Position numbers and translations under genes: made by a program. A model generated the notes under the pieces. The model saw only the letters and a list, made by a program, of their open reading frames with translations, ran no database searches and had not been told where the DNA came from. A stretch of DNA of 64,000 bases from an uncultured Eubacteriales bacterium (GTDB lineage Bacteria; Bacillota; Clostridia; Christensenellales; Aristaeellaceae), in NCBI GenBank assembly GCA_902764875.1, contig CACWXP010000005.1, positions 105,053 through 169,052 of the forward strand, read 5' to 3'. Below, one piece after another: positions 19,485 through 28,579 of the stretch. Numbering within the stretch: the stretch's first letter is position 1; the number at the start of each line of letters is the position of its first letter.

Positions 19485-19491
19485 CATAAAT

Positions 19492-19575
19492 CTCTGCGGA
19501 TACTGCAGCAACATGGCGAAAGCCGGGATGAATCCGAAGACGCTGCAGTATCTGATGGAACATTCGGACATTAGC
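19492..19575 (+). pseudogene. Remnant of a tyrosine recombinase (integrase) C-terminus
   Basis: The frame reads CSNMAKAGMNPKTLQYLMEHSDIS, which is the segment around the second conserved histidine of Tn916/phage-type tyrosine integrases (usually followed by VTLNVYTH with the catalytic tyrosine). Only about 25 codons remain, the LRHT histidine upstream is damaged, and the tyrosine is lost. It lies 8 bases after the AraC remnant and 13 bases before the SIMPL gene stop. It is evidence of a decayed integrative element. Confidence 0.75.
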
Positions 19576-19587
19576 GGTGTGGAGGCT

Positions 19588-20292
19588 TTACTCTGCCTCG
19601 AAGGTAATACTTACGGACGCGCTGACAACCAGCTTCGCGGATTGAACGACTGTACCTCCAATATCAGCTTCCGCTTCTTCAACATCAAAGCCCTTGGCGT
19701 ACATATTGCCCACAGTATTTGTGTAGTTGTAAACGCCGCCCTCAGAGATCACTTCGATTCCTTTGATCTTCAGTCCGGCAGCTTCAGCCAGAACTTCACC
19801 TTTGGCCTTTGCATCAGCCACTGCTTTTTTCATAGCTTCGGTTTCCGCATCAGTGGTGTCAGAGGCAGAGAAATTGATGCCGTTCAGCGTGTTTGCCCCG
19901 GCGGCAAAGCAGACGTCGATAATGCTTCCTACGCTTTCCATATCCGTGACTTTGATGTCCAGCGTGGAGTTTGCATTGTAGGCGACAATCTGTTCCTGAT
20001 CTTCTTCGTAATCGTAGATGGCGTAGATGTTGATGAAATCCGTGTTAATGTTTTCTTCCTTCACACCGGCATCAATGAGCGCAGCTCTTATTGCAGCGAT
20101 GGTTTCATTGACTTTCTGCTGGGCTTTCAGGACATCCTTGTCCCGAGCATTCACGCCCAGAGAAATGACAGCAGTATCCGCGCTGACTCGGACTTCGCCG
20201 GTGCCGTTAACCGTGATCTTGGTATCGGCAAGAGCCGTTGTGGCTGCCAGGATCAAAACGATGGACAGGAAAATAGCAATCAGTTTTTTCAT
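19588..20292 (-). CDS. Secreted SIMPL-domain (DUF541) protein
   Basis: 234 residues from the ATG at 20290-20292 (the longer frame upstream lacks support). A signal peptide (MKKLIAIFLSIVLILAATTALA) has cleavage near residue 22. The mature part starts TKITVNGTGEVRVSADTAVISLGV, the hallmark of the SIMPL/DUF541 family (YggE, BP26 and relatives), and continues with KDVLKAQQKVNETIAAI and a C-terminal VSASVSITFEAE. These proteins form oligomeric rings or are linked to oxidative-stress tolerance in other bacteria. Molecular role is unsettled. A -10-like TATAAT lies at 20341-20346 on this strand. The gene is monocistronic. Confidence 0.88.
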   Translation of the reverse strand: MKKLIAIFLSIVLILAATTALADTKITVNGTGEVRVSADTAVISLGVNARDKDVLKAQQKVNETIAAIRAALIDAGVKEENINTDFINIYAIYDYEEDQEQIVAYNANSTLDIKVTDMESVGSIIDVCFAAGANTLNGINFSASDTTDAETEAMKKAVADAKAKGEVLAEAAGLKIKGIEVISEGGVYNYTNTVGNMYAKGFDVEEAEADIGGTVVQSAKLVVSASVSITFEAE

Positions 20293-20507
20293 GAGGATTA
20301 CCGTCCTTTCTGCGGGAAGGCAGACTTTTCCCTTTCCCACATTATATCTGACGCACGGGAAATAGAAAAGTTCCCCGTTCGTGAGAATAAACATGCCGAA
20401 GCCTGAAAAAGTGGAAAAGACGGGCTGGATATGGTAAAATCGTAAGCCACAGAAGCGATAGGTTTGCCTCTGTGATAATTTCCTGTGATGGGGCAGGAGG
20501 TGCATGC

Positions 20508-20846
20508 ATGATGACACGGCAGGACGTTTTTGAAATGCCGTTTGAGAAGGTTTACCAGTGCCTTGTCCAGAAGGCCGAACGGAAAGGTCGGACACAGGAA
20601 GAAGTGGACCAGGTTATCAAATGGCTGACTGGTTATGTCAGTATGGATATCCTGAACGGGTTGACCTACGGACAGTTTCTATCCCTGGCTCCGATGTGGA
20701 ATCCTCGATCTGACCTGATCACCGGTTCCATCTGCGGGGTTAAGGTTGAGGAAATTGATGATCCTATGACAAAGAAGATGCGGCAGCTGGATAAACTAAT
20801 CGACGAACTGGCAACAGGAAAACCGATGGAGAAGGTGCTGAGATGA
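20508..20846 (+). CDS. DUF2200 family protein
   Basis: 112 residues from the ATG at 20508, chosen for the AGGAGG seven bases upstream. A GTG at 20472 would only add 12 residues. The sequence MTRQDVFEMPFEKVYQCLVQ and KAERKGRTQEEVDQVIKWLTGY matches the small DUF2200 family, whose function is unknown. Its stop overlaps the ATG of a 47-codon frame (ATGA), which itself overlaps a phosphatase stub, so a small operon may have existed here. Confidence 0.75.
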   Translation: MMTRQDVFEMPFEKVYQCLVQKAERKGRTQEEVDQVIKWLTGYVSMDILNGLTYGQFLSLAPMWNPRSDLITGSICGVKVEEIDDPMTKKMRQLDKLIDELATGKPMEKVLR

Positions 20847-20986
20847 CGATTGATGAATACATACCATTTGACTACCATCCATTGCCGCGATTTGCCGGGT
20901 TGGCCTGGTTTTCCGGCAGGAATGTACGATTTTCCGGCGCGCAAATCGCGGCAAAACGTCACCTTAGGAGGCCTTATCGCCCATGA
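20843..20986 (+). CDS. Small unidentified ORF, 47 aa
   Basis: Starts at ATGA overlapping the DUF2200 stop and ends at ATGA overlapping the phosphatase stub. The sequence begins MTIDEYIPFDYHPLPRFAG and becomes Arg-rich. It contains a 12-bp inverted repeat (20884-20895 / 20941-20952), so part of it may be a non-coding insertion. No family recognised. It may equally be a fragment of a longer lost gene. Confidence 0.3.
   Translation: MTIDEYIPFDYHPLPRFAGLAWFSGRNVRFSGAQIAAKRHLRRPYRP
20884..20952. repeat. 12-bp inverted repeat with 45-base interior
   Basis: GCCGCGATTTGC (20884-20895) and GCAAATCGCGGC (20941-20952) are exact reverse complements. The interior also carries two CCGG-rich short repeats. 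It could fold as a long hairpin or be a miniature-element footprint. Confidence 0.5.
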
Positions 20987-21021
20987 TTAAGATTTTGTTT
21001 ATCTGCCATGCATACGTCTGA
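20983..21021 (+). pseudogene. Stub of a low-molecular-weight protein tyrosine phosphatase gene
   Basis: Twelve codons MIKILFICHAYV then stop, with AGGAGG upstream. Low-molecular-weight phosphatases begin MIKILFxCHGNICRSPMAE, so the frame matches up to CH and is then broken before the catalytic loop. The rest of the gene is absent, and GH2 starts 21 bases later. This is a deletion scar if the match is real. Twelve codons are little evidence. Confidence 0.4.
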
Positions 21022-21041
21022 AATTGTGAGGAGAATGAATC

Positions 21042-22736
21042 ATGCTACGGACATTTACGACAAGCAAAATACGCCCCTGTGTGAGCCTGGATGGTCTTTG
21101 GTGCATGACAGCGAATGATCGGGAATGGCAGGTGTATGTACCCGGATGCCGGGAGACGGTCCCCGGGCTTGAAAACTATCGCGGAGTATCCGTATACGAG
21201 CGTACGGTGGAAGCGGAAGGAAACCTGCTGTTTACTTTTTCCGGTGTCAGTCATACCGCCCGTATATGCCTTGACGGCATAGAACTGGGGTGCCATGAAG
21301 GCGCGTATACCAGCTTTTCTGTGCTGGCTGCAGATGTAAAGCCCGGAGAGCACAGACTTACGGTTGAAGTGGATAATTCATTCGGAGAAGCCAGTGCCCT
21401 ATCCATTCCAAACGATTACATGACCTATGGCGGAATCACCCGCTCCTGCCGGATGGAAAAGATTGGTTCTGCCTATCTGTCTCATCTGCAGTTGATTCCG
21501 TACAAAAGCGGAGAGGATTGGATGCTGGAAGTCAGGGTACGGCTGAACGGCGCATCCGGTATCACTTCCTCTGAGGTTGTCTGTATTTTGGAAGGAACGG
21601 AGCGTATTCTGGGAGAAGCATCTGTGGGAGCGGGGATGCAGAAGGAATTCCGCGGAAGATTTCCGGTCAGGTCACCTCGCATATACACACCGGAAAATCC
21701 CGCTTTCACCTATGTTCAGTGCGTTTTGCGGGATAATGGAAAAGACATCGATGATCTGATCGAGCGGACAGGCCTGAGAACCATCCGCGCGGAAGGAACA
21801 AAAATCCTTTTCAATGATCAGCCCGTCCGTATTCGCGGCTTTAACCGGCATGAAGACCATGGCCTCTTCGGAAGCTCGCTGCCGCCGGCAGCCATGGTAC
21901 AGGATCTTCAGCTGATCAGGGATCTGGGCGGGAACGCAATCAGAACGAGCCACTATCCGAATGATCCCTATTTTCTGGATCTTTGCGATGAAATGGGGAT
22001 TCTGGTCTGGGAAGAATCGCATGCCCGGGGATTATCGGAAGAACAGATGCACCATCCGCTGTTTCTGCGGCAAAGCCGCCAGTGCATCGAGGAAATGATT
22101 CTTCGGGACAGCAGCCACCCTTGTATCTTCATATGGGGTCTGCTGAACGAATGCGCCAGCTGCGCCGACAGCTGCCGGCCGATTTATCAGGAACTGATAG
22201 GCCTGATCCGCTCCCTGGATCCCTCACGCCCGGTCACATACGCCACCTGTTATCCGGGGTCAGAAGTGACGGGAGAAAAACCGGAAACAGTGAAGAAAGG
22301 ATTCTCGGACGGGGACCAGTGCCTGGATCTGTGCGATGTGGTTTCGTTCAACAGCTATCCGGGATGGTATCATAACGCACCGTGCAAAGAGTATCTGGAA
22401 AAGGTGCGCACCTGGGCCCGGCAGCACGGAGGCGAAAACAAACCCTATATTGTCAGCGAAATCGGCGCAGGGGCCATCTATGGCTTCCGCAGCAGAACCA
22501 ATGACAAATGGAGCGAAGAAAGGCAGGCTGATCTGCTTCAGGAACAACTGGAAGCCATCGTGAGCGACGAAGATACATGCGGGGTTTTCATCTGGCAGTT
22601 TGCGGACTGCCGGGTCAGCAGCGAGTGCTTCTACGGGCGTCCGCGGACAATGAACAATAAGGGCATCCTGGATGAATACAGGCGGCCGAAACTGGCAGCG
22701 GACAACGTCAGGAACGTACTGCCGAATATGAAATAG
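21042..22736 (+). CDS. Glycoside hydrolase family 2 enzyme (beta-glucuronidase/beta-galactosidase-like)
   Basis: 564 residues, no signal peptide, ATG preceded by GAGGAGAATGAATC. Domains in order: sugar-binding jelly roll (about 10-145), immunoglobulin-like (about 146-250) and (beta/alpha)8 catalytic barrel (about 251-560). The barrel has GFNRHEDHG, the acid/base E370 in WGLLNE and the nucleophile E473 in IVSEIGAGA. The compact size and NRHEDHG motif resemble beta-glucuronidases more than LacZ. Substrate could be a glucuronide, a galactoside or a plant side-chain sugar. It converges on the GH31 gene. Confidence 0.9.
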   Translation: MLRTFTTSKIRPCVSLDGLWCMTANDREWQVYVPGCRETVPGLENYRGVSVYERTVEAEGNLLFTFSGVSHTARICLDGIELGCHEGAYTSFSVLAADVKPGEHRLTVEVDNSFGEASALSIPNDYMTYGGITRSCRMEKIGSAYLSHLQLIPYKSGEDWMLEVRVRLNGASGITSSEVVCILEGTERILGEASVGAGMQKEFRGRFPVRSPRIYTPENPAFTYVQCVLRDNGKDIDDLIERTGLRTIRAEGTKILFNDQPVRIRGFNRHEDHGLFGSSLPPAAMVQDLQLIRDLGGNAIRTSHYPNDPYFLDLCDEMGILVWEESHARGLSEEQMHHPLFLRQSRQCIEEMILRDSSHPCIFIWGLLNECASCADSCRPIYQELIGLIRSLDPSRPVTYATCYPGSEVTGEKPETVKKGFSDGDQCLDLCDVVSFNSYPGWYHNAPCKEYLEKVRTWARQHGGENKPYIVSEIGAGAIYGFRSRTNDKWSEERQADLLQEQLEAIVSDEDTCGVFIWQFADCRVSSECFYGRPRTMNNKGILDEYRRPKLAADNVRNVLPNMK

Positions 22737-22776
22737 GTGTAGTTTTTTTCACGATTTAGAAACTCATTGTGCTTGT

Positions 22777-25025
22777 TTACGAATGAACATGAATTGTGTA
22801 CGAATCTTTTGCTTCTGTTTCCACAATTGCATTCCCATTCTTCATGCTGACCGCATACTGTGTTTCTGCTTTCCCGTCCGGCGTCGGGATCATGAAGGTA
22901 TAGCTTTCCCCTTCACCCAATCCGAACACATGCAGTTCAACGTCCTTTGTATACGGATAATCCGTCTTGTGATCACAGCTTCCCATAGGAAGAACCGTTC
23001 CCCCGCGGACTAACAGCGGCATGGTCAGGAACCCATGCTTTTCTGTACGCCATACGCCGCCAGCAATCTTTTCACCCGTCAGCAGATTGTACCATTCTCC
23101 GGCCGGAATATAATAGGTTACCTTTCCGTCCTCTCTGAATATGGGCGCCACCAGCAGCCGGTCACCCAGCATATACTGTCGGTCCAGATACTCGCAGGCG
23201 GGATCTTCCGGGAATTCCATCATCATCGGCCGCATCATGGGCGTCCCGTGTTCATGTGCCTCAATGGCCATCTGGTAGAGATATGGCATCAGTCTGCATT
23301 TCAGCTTGCTGAAAGCGCGAACCACATCCACGCTTTCCTCGTCGAAAAGCCACGGAACCCGGTAGCTGCCGGAACCATGAAGCCGGCTGTGACTGGACAG
23401 AAGTCCGAAAGCTGCCCACCGTTTGTAAACATCCGCCGGTGCGGTTTGTTCAAACCCCGAAATATCATGACTCCAGTAGCCGAAGCCGCTGTGGCTCATG
23501 CTGAGGCCGGCCCGGAGCGTTTCCGCCATGGAAACATATGAGGCGCTGTTATCTCCTCCCCAGTGTACAGGGAATTGCTGTCCTCCTGCGGTTGCGCTGC
23601 GTGCGAAGAGAATCGCTTCCCCTTCTCCCTTTTCCTTCTTCAGCAGATTGAAGACCATCTGATTGTACAGGAAGGTATAATAGTTGTGCATCCGCAACGG
23701 GTCTGAATGATCAAAGTAAACAATATCCCGTACGGGAATCCGTTCGCCAAAGTCTGTTTTCAGGCAGTCGATTCCCTGATCCAGAATCTTTTTCAGTTTT
23801 CCGCAGTACCATTCCCGGGCCGCCGGATTCGTCACGTCCAGAATCCCCATCCCTGCCTGCCACATATCCGTTTGCCAGACTGATCCGTCGGCTTTCCGGA
23901 TCAGATAACCGTTTTTCTTTCCCTCCTCAAAGAGAGGAGACGCCTGGGCAATATAGGGATTGATCCATGCACACAGTTTCAGACCTTTCTCATGATACCT
24001 CTTCAGCATGCCTTCCGGATCCGGAAAAACGTCCGGATCCCAGGTAAAGTCACACCAGTTATAGGCCTTCATCCAGTAACAGTCAAAGTGGAAAACGCTG
24101 AGCGGAATATCCCGTTCCGCCATTCCGTCGATAAAAGACGTCACCGTTTTTTCATCATAGTCGGTCGTAAAGGAAGTGGACAACCAGAGGCCAAAGCTCC
24201 ACGCCGGCAGCAGAGCCGGGCGTCCGGTCAGCGCCGTATAGAGATCCAGCGTTGCCTTTGGGCTCCCGCCATAAATAACATCATAGACCAGGGTTTCCCC
24301 GGGAACAGAAAACTGAACGCGTTCCACTTTTTCGCTGGCAACTTCAAAGGAAACTTCTGATGAATCCTCCACAAACACGCCGTATCCGTGGTTCGTCATA
24401 TAGAACGGAATGTTCTTGTACGCCAGTTCACTGGATGTTCCGCCGTCCGCGTTCCACATATCCACCCGCTGACCGTTTTTGACATAGGCGGTAAAACGTT
24501 CACCGAGGCCGTATACCGTTTCCCCAACCGCCAGCTCCAGTGAATCCGACATATACGAGATGCCGTGCCGTTCCAGGGAGCAGGGTCCGTCCTCCTCCAG
24601 CAGGGCCCGGCCCATGCCGTGATAACCGCTTGATGTCAGCACTTCGCCTTCTGCATTCAGGAAATCAAGTCGCCATTCTCCTTTCTGAATCAGGGCCGGG
24701 CTGTCAGATCACCGTTTTGAAAAACAGCCGCATCCTTTCCGATCTGAATAACAGGCTGCGTCTTTTCCGAATAAGTTTCGAAATGCGGGCCGTTGTCCTT
24801 CTCTCCGGCAAAATGAGTTACCTGAACGCGAATAATATTCTTCCGGGGCGCGGAAAGCGTCACCTGAAGCGTAGCTCCGTTCAGCACATCTCCCCTGCCC
24901 TTTACGGGTCGACACGCCGTCAGCAGCCGAAGTTTGTTTTCCAAAGCCTCCGCTCGGACACATTGTGTGGCATAGTTTATCCTGTATTCAGGCTTTGTCA
25001 TCCAGTAACCGTTAGTGAATTTCAT
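22777..25025 (-). pseudogene. GH31 alpha-xylosidase (YicI-like) interrupted by a one-base frameshift
   Basis: The gene would start at the ATG at 25023-25025 (MKFTNGYWMTKPEYRINYAT) and end at 22777. The first frame stops at 24690. The second, open from upstream of 24642, holds the rest, so the two overlap out of register. Adding one C in the minus-strand ccc run at 24693-24695 would join them (TARP then LIQKGEWRLDF). The catalytic part is intact: nucleophile in LKTDFGERIP, acid/base in HWGGDNSASY. LKTDFGERIP and DHSDPLRMHNYYT closely follow alpha-xylosidase YicI, which releases xylose from xyloglucan oligosaccharides. It is either a true decayed gene, phase-variable, or a sequencing error. Confidence 0.88.
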
Positions 25026-25124
25026 CTTTGGTTGCCCCCCTGTACCTGGCATATTTATAAGTTGTTTTCCATCCTGTGAACGATTTCCTGCAATTTACCA
25101 TGCCGTTACAGACTCCTCTTTTAT

Positions 25125-26030
25125 TCAGTTGAGGAGCTTCACCATGCAATGATGATGAATCACCGTCGGATCCATCTTCTCCAACGTCGTGCAGCCCGTG
25201 TAAGCCATCGCCTTCCTCAGCTCGCTGGTCGCCTTCACCAGGTAATCCCGTACGCCGTTATCCCCATCCTGTTTGATGGCCGTCATCAGGGGCCGTCCGA
25301 TGCAAACGCCCTTCGCGCCGAGCGCAAGCGCCTTGAAAGCGTCCATACCGGTTTTGATCTCGCAGTCCACAAACACCGGCGCCTGTCCGTTTGTCATTTT
25401 AACGATCTCAGGCAGCAGCGCCATCGGCGGAATGGCGTATTCAATCCGGTTGTTATGATGGGACAGCACCAGTCCCCGTGCACCGGCGCCCAGGCACCTT
25501 TCTGCGTCCCGGGTGCTCAGCACGCCCTTGATAATCACCGGCAAATCAGTGCCCCGGCAGATTTCCCGCAGTTCCTCCGTCCTCAATGCGCGCATCTCAT
25601 ACCCGGAAACATGGTCCGGAGAGCCGTCGTCCGCGAACGGGTGGTCGATATCAATGCCCACGGCCAATAATCCGAGCTTTTCCGCATGCTCGATTTTCCG
25701 GTAAAGGATATTTCGGTCCGCATAGGGCTTGATGATCTCAATCATCGGCCCGCCGTAAGCCGCCAGCCGTTCAATCTCTTCTTCCTCCGCCATCCCGTAC
25801 CACAGGATCGCCCCGGCTTCCTTCGCCCCTTTCGCCAGGGCTTCCGCCGCGCCGGGATGCATAAAATGATCCAGGTGGGACAGCGCCGCCGTCATGATGG
25901 GCGTGGTCGCCTTTGTCCCGTACAGTTCGAAGTCAAGGATCGGATTGTCCGAATCCATATACCTCGTCTCAATCCACAGTGAATCCAGGTACTCCCGGGC
26001 AATGCGGTTGGAATTGCCGATGTCGCTCAT
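25125..26030 (-). CDS. FMN-dependent alpha-hydroxy-acid dehydrogenase/oxidase family protein
   Basis: 301 residues from the ATG at 26028-26030, preceded by GGGAGG. The upstream in-frame extension is not supported. Family motifs: TPIMTAALSHLDHFMHP near the N-terminus, LPVIIKGVLSTRDAERCLGAGARGLVLSHHNNR with the catalytic histidine and FMN phosphate contacts, and ALGAKGVCIGRP near the end. It is shorter than typical lactate/glycolate oxidases (about 350-380 residues) and belongs to the compact clostridial group. It would oxidise a 2-hydroxy acid or a related alcohol using FMN. The acceptor and substrate are unknown. It diverges from the trp operon leader. Confidence 0.85.
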   Translation of the reverse strand: MSDIGNSNRIAREYLDSLWIETRYMDSDNPILDFELYGTKATTPIMTAALSHLDHFMHPGAAEALAKGAKEAGAILWYGMAEEEEIERLAAYGGPMIEIIKPYADRNILYRKIEHAEKLGLLAVGIDIDHPFADDGSPDHVSGYEMRALRTEELREICRGTDLPVIIKGVLSTRDAERCLGAGARGLVLSHHNNRIEYAIPPMALLPEIVKMTNGQAPVFVDCEIKTGMDAFKALALGAKGVCIGRPLMTAIKQDGDNGVRDYLVKATSELRKAMAYTGCTTLEKMDPTVIHHHCMVKLLN

Positions 26031-26203
26031 GATACAGTTCCTCCCCTGGGAACAATAATTCTCCGTCACTGCGCCTTTCTCCTTCATCCTTCCGCATACC
26101 GAAAGAATATGATAGAATTGCGCATACGCATTCCTCATGGAGGTTGAACCATCCCAATGGGAAAAATGGTTGAGACAAAACAGCCAAAAAACAATCCGAA
26201 ACC

Positions 26204-26232
26204 TTGACATTTACCGGCCGGCCTGCTACAAT
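26204..26232 (+). promoter_or_regulatory. Sigma-A promoter of the trp operon
   Basis: TTGACA at 26204-26209 and TACAAT at 26227-26232, spaced exactly 17 bases, just before the T-box leader. Start of transcription is expected near 26239. Confidence 0.88.
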
Positions 26233-26238
26233 TCGCGT

Positions 26239-26506
26239 AATTTCATAGGAAACCGTTGAAGCGGAGATCAAAGCGGCCATGCCCTCACAGAGAGTCCGGA
26301 AAGGTGAAAGCCGGGCAGGAAACAAACCGCCAAATGGACCGCCGAGGGCGCAGTCAAAGGTGAAAGCCGAGTATTCTGCGACGTGAGGGCATACGTCAGT
26401 TGCCGGGGATATGAATGTATCCCGCAGAGCGCACGGGAAACCGTGAACCAGGGTGGCACCGCGAATGAATTTCGTCCCTGACAGAGAGCATTCTGTCAGG
26501 GTTTTT
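26239..26506 (+). ncRNA. T-box leader (tRNA-Trp sensing riboswitch) of the trp operon
   Basis: The leader has the Stem I features (AGAGAG then ggaaaggtgaaagcc terminal region), a specifier segment aaaTGGacc at 26332-26340 with the Trp codon TGG at 26335-26337, and the T-box AGGGTGGCACCGCG at 26450-26463 that pairs with the acceptor end of uncharged tRNA. A terminator hairpin follows. When tRNA-Trp is uncharged the antiterminator should form and the trp genes are read. The TGG call rests on its position relative to the conserved ACC after the specifier and on the downstream genes. Confidence 0.93.
26476..26506 (+). terminator. Regulated terminator of the trp T-box
   Basis: ccctgacaga / tctgtcaggg, a 10-bp stem with a 6-base loop, followed by TTTTT. 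Its left arm overlaps sequence available for antiterminator pairing with the T-box, as expected for this riboswitch class. Confidence 0.92.
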
Positions 26507-26540
26507 CATTTTCGCAGAAGCGTAAAGGAGGAGATCGCCG

Positions 26541-28001
26541 ATGAAGATGACTCCCAGCCTGGAAGAGGTAAATCAGTACAGGAAGGCAGGCCTGTACAAA
26601 GTGGTCCCTGTCTGTTGTGAGCTGTTGTCGGACATCTGCACGCCTATTCAGGCTGTCCGAAAGCTGAAAAACGTTTCGTCACACTGTTTCCTGCTGGAAT
26701 CGGCGGAAGCACAGGAAAACTGGGGACGCTATTCTTTCCTTGGGTTTGATCCGAAACTGAGCATCACCTGTTCAGACGGAGAAATGCGCGTTGGAGACGT
26801 AACGCTGACCACGGAAAACCCGACCGCTGTGCTGCGCCAGATCCTGGCGGAATACAAAAGCCCCCGGATTCCGGGAATGCCTCCGTTTACCGGCGGTCTG
26901 ACCGGCTACTTCTCCTACGATTACCTGGGCTACGCCGAGCCGACCGTCCGCCGGAAAACAGAGGATACCGAACATTTTAAAGATGTTGATCTGATGCTCT
27001 TTGACAAGGTCATTGCCTTTGACAACTTCCGCCAGAAGATCATTCTGATTGCGAATGTCCGTCTGGATGAGGGCGATGCGGGATACCACCGGGCCGAAAT
27101 GGAACTGAATGAGCTTCGTCGGCTGATCATGGAAGGCGCCGAGGCCAAAGAGGTACCCGGCCGCCTCACAGGGGAGATTACGCCGCTGTTTGATCGGGAT
27201 ACGTTCTGTTCAATGGTGGAAAAAGCCCGGTATTACATTAAGGAAGGCGACATTTTTCAGGTCGTTCTGTCCAACCGGCTCAGCGCACCGTATGAGGGAA
27301 GCCTACTGAACACCTATCGGGTACTGCGCACGGTAAACCCTTCACCCTATATGTTCTATTTTTCCGGAACAGACGTGGAGGTGGCCGGTGCAAGCCCCGA
27401 AACGCTGGTCAGGCTGGAAAACGGTGTGCTGCACACCTTCCCGCTGGCCGGAACCCGTCCGCGGGGAAAAAGCAGGGAGGAAGACCTTCATCTGGAAGAA
27501 GAACTGCTGCAGGATGAAAAGGAACTGGCGGAACACAATATGCTGGTGGATCTGGGCCGGAACGATCTGGGAAAAATCTCCCGTTTCGGATCGGTACAGG
27601 TTGAAAAGTTCCATGAAGTGCTTCGCTTCTCCCATGTGATGCACATCGGGTCAACCGTCCGCGGCGAAATCCGGGAAGACAAAGACGCACTGGATGCCAT
27701 CGAAGCGGTGCTGCCGGCAGGAACCCTGTCCGGAGCGCCGAAAATTCGCGCCTGCCAGCTGATCGGAGAAATGGAAAACAACAAGCGCGGGATTTACGGC
27801 GGAGCCATAGGGTATATTGATTTTGCCGGAAATATGGATACCTGTATTGCAATCCGTATTGCCTACAAGAAAAACGGGAAAGTCTTTACCCGCTCCGGCG
27901 CCGGCATCGTATATGACTCTGTTCCGGAAAAAGAACATGAGGAATGCCTGAACAAAGCCCGGGCCGTCCTGAATGCATTGCAAACGGAGGTGGAAGAATG
28001 A
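26541..28001 (+). CDS. trpE: Anthranilate synthase component I
   Basis: 486 residues. Converts chorismate plus ammonia to anthranilate, the first step of tryptophan synthesis. The N-terminal part contains FLLESAEAQENWGRYSFLG, the LLES site that binds feedback tryptophan. The C-terminal chorismate-binding domain has IKEGDIFQVVLSNR, AGTRPRGK, LVDLGRNDLG and ACQLIGEMENNKRGIYGGAIGY. ATG follows AAAGGAGGAGATCGCCG. Its stop overlaps trpG by 4 bases. It is the first gene of a complete operon under T-box control. Confidence 0.97.
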   Translation: MKMTPSLEEVNQYRKAGLYKVVPVCCELLSDICTPIQAVRKLKNVSSHCFLLESAEAQENWGRYSFLGFDPKLSITCSDGEMRVGDVTLTTENPTAVLRQILAEYKSPRIPGMPPFTGGLTGYFSYDYLGYAEPTVRRKTEDTEHFKDVDLMLFDKVIAFDNFRQKIILIANVRLDEGDAGYHRAEMELNELRRLIMEGAEAKEVPGRLTGEITPLFDRDTFCSMVEKARYYIKEGDIFQVVLSNRLSAPYEGSLLNTYRVLRTVNPSPYMFYFSGTDVEVAGASPETLVRLENGVLHTFPLAGTRPRGKSREEDLHLEEELLQDEKELAEHNMLVDLGRNDLGKISRFGSVQVEKFHEVLRFSHVMHIGSTVRGEIREDKDALDAIEAVLPAGTLSGAPKIRACQLIGEMENNKRGIYGGAIGYIDFAGNMDTCIAIRIAYKKNGKVFTRSGAGIVYDSVPEKEHEECLNKARAVLNALQTEVEE

Positions 28002-28564
28002 CGCTTCTGATCGATAACTACGACAGTTTTTCCTACAACCTGTACCAGCTTACAGGTGAACTGAATCCCGACATCCGGGTGATCCGGAACGATGAACTGA
28101 GCGTGGAGGAGATTCGGGCCCTGAAGCCGGATCGGATCATTCTCTCTCCCGGGCCCGGGCGTCCCGAAGACGCAGGCATCACAATGCAGGTCGCAAAGGA
28201 ACTCGGGAAAGAAATCCCGCTGCTGGGCGTTTGCCTCGGACATCAGGCCATCTGCGCCGTCTTCGGAGCAACGGTCACCTACGCCAAAGCGCTGATGCAC
28301 GGAAAGCAGTCCCTGATCCGACCGGAGGGAAGCTGTCCGCTGTTTGAGGGGTGTCCGGATGTGTTCCCGGTTGCCCGGTATCATTCTCTGGCAGCCGCGC
28401 CGGAAACAATGCCCGGCTGCCTGGAGGTGACCGCCCGCACCGAGGACGGTGAAGTCATGGCGGTACAGCACCGGCTTTACCCCATCTTCGGGGTGCAGTT
28501 CCATCCGGAAAGCATCCTGACTCCGGATGGAAAAAGAATGTTGCAGAATTTCATGGATTTATAA
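27998..28564 (+). CDS. trpG: Anthranilate synthase component II (glutamine amidotransferase)
   Basis: 188 residues, starting at the ATG that overlaps the trpE stop (ATGA), which removes an upstream extension. Class I amidotransferase: MTLLIDNYDSFSYNL, oxyanion region LSPGPGRPEDAG, nucleophile in GVCLGHQAI and the catalytic His/Glu near VQFHPESILTP. It supplies ammonia to TrpE. It is a stand-alone TrpG, not fused to TrpD. Confidence 0.96.
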   Translation: MTLLIDNYDSFSYNLYQLTGELNPDIRVIRNDELSVEEIRALKPDRIILSPGPGRPEDAGITMQVAKELGKEIPLLGVCLGHQAICAVFGATVTYAKALMHGKQSLIRPEGSCPLFEGCPDVFPVARYHSLAAAPETMPGCLEVTARTEDGEVMAVQHRLYPIFGVQFHPESILTPDGKRMLQNFMDL

Positions 28565-28579
28565 AGGAGGAACATCACA

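Noticed and set aside
22737-22776. Terminator between GH2 and GH31
   Set aside because: There is a T-run on the plus strand (gtttttttc) but no stable stem before it.
26210-26400. Possible small peptide gene upstream of trpE
   Set aside because: The stretch is explained in full by T-box leader structure, and no frame has a ribosome site with a plausible Trp-rich leader peptide.
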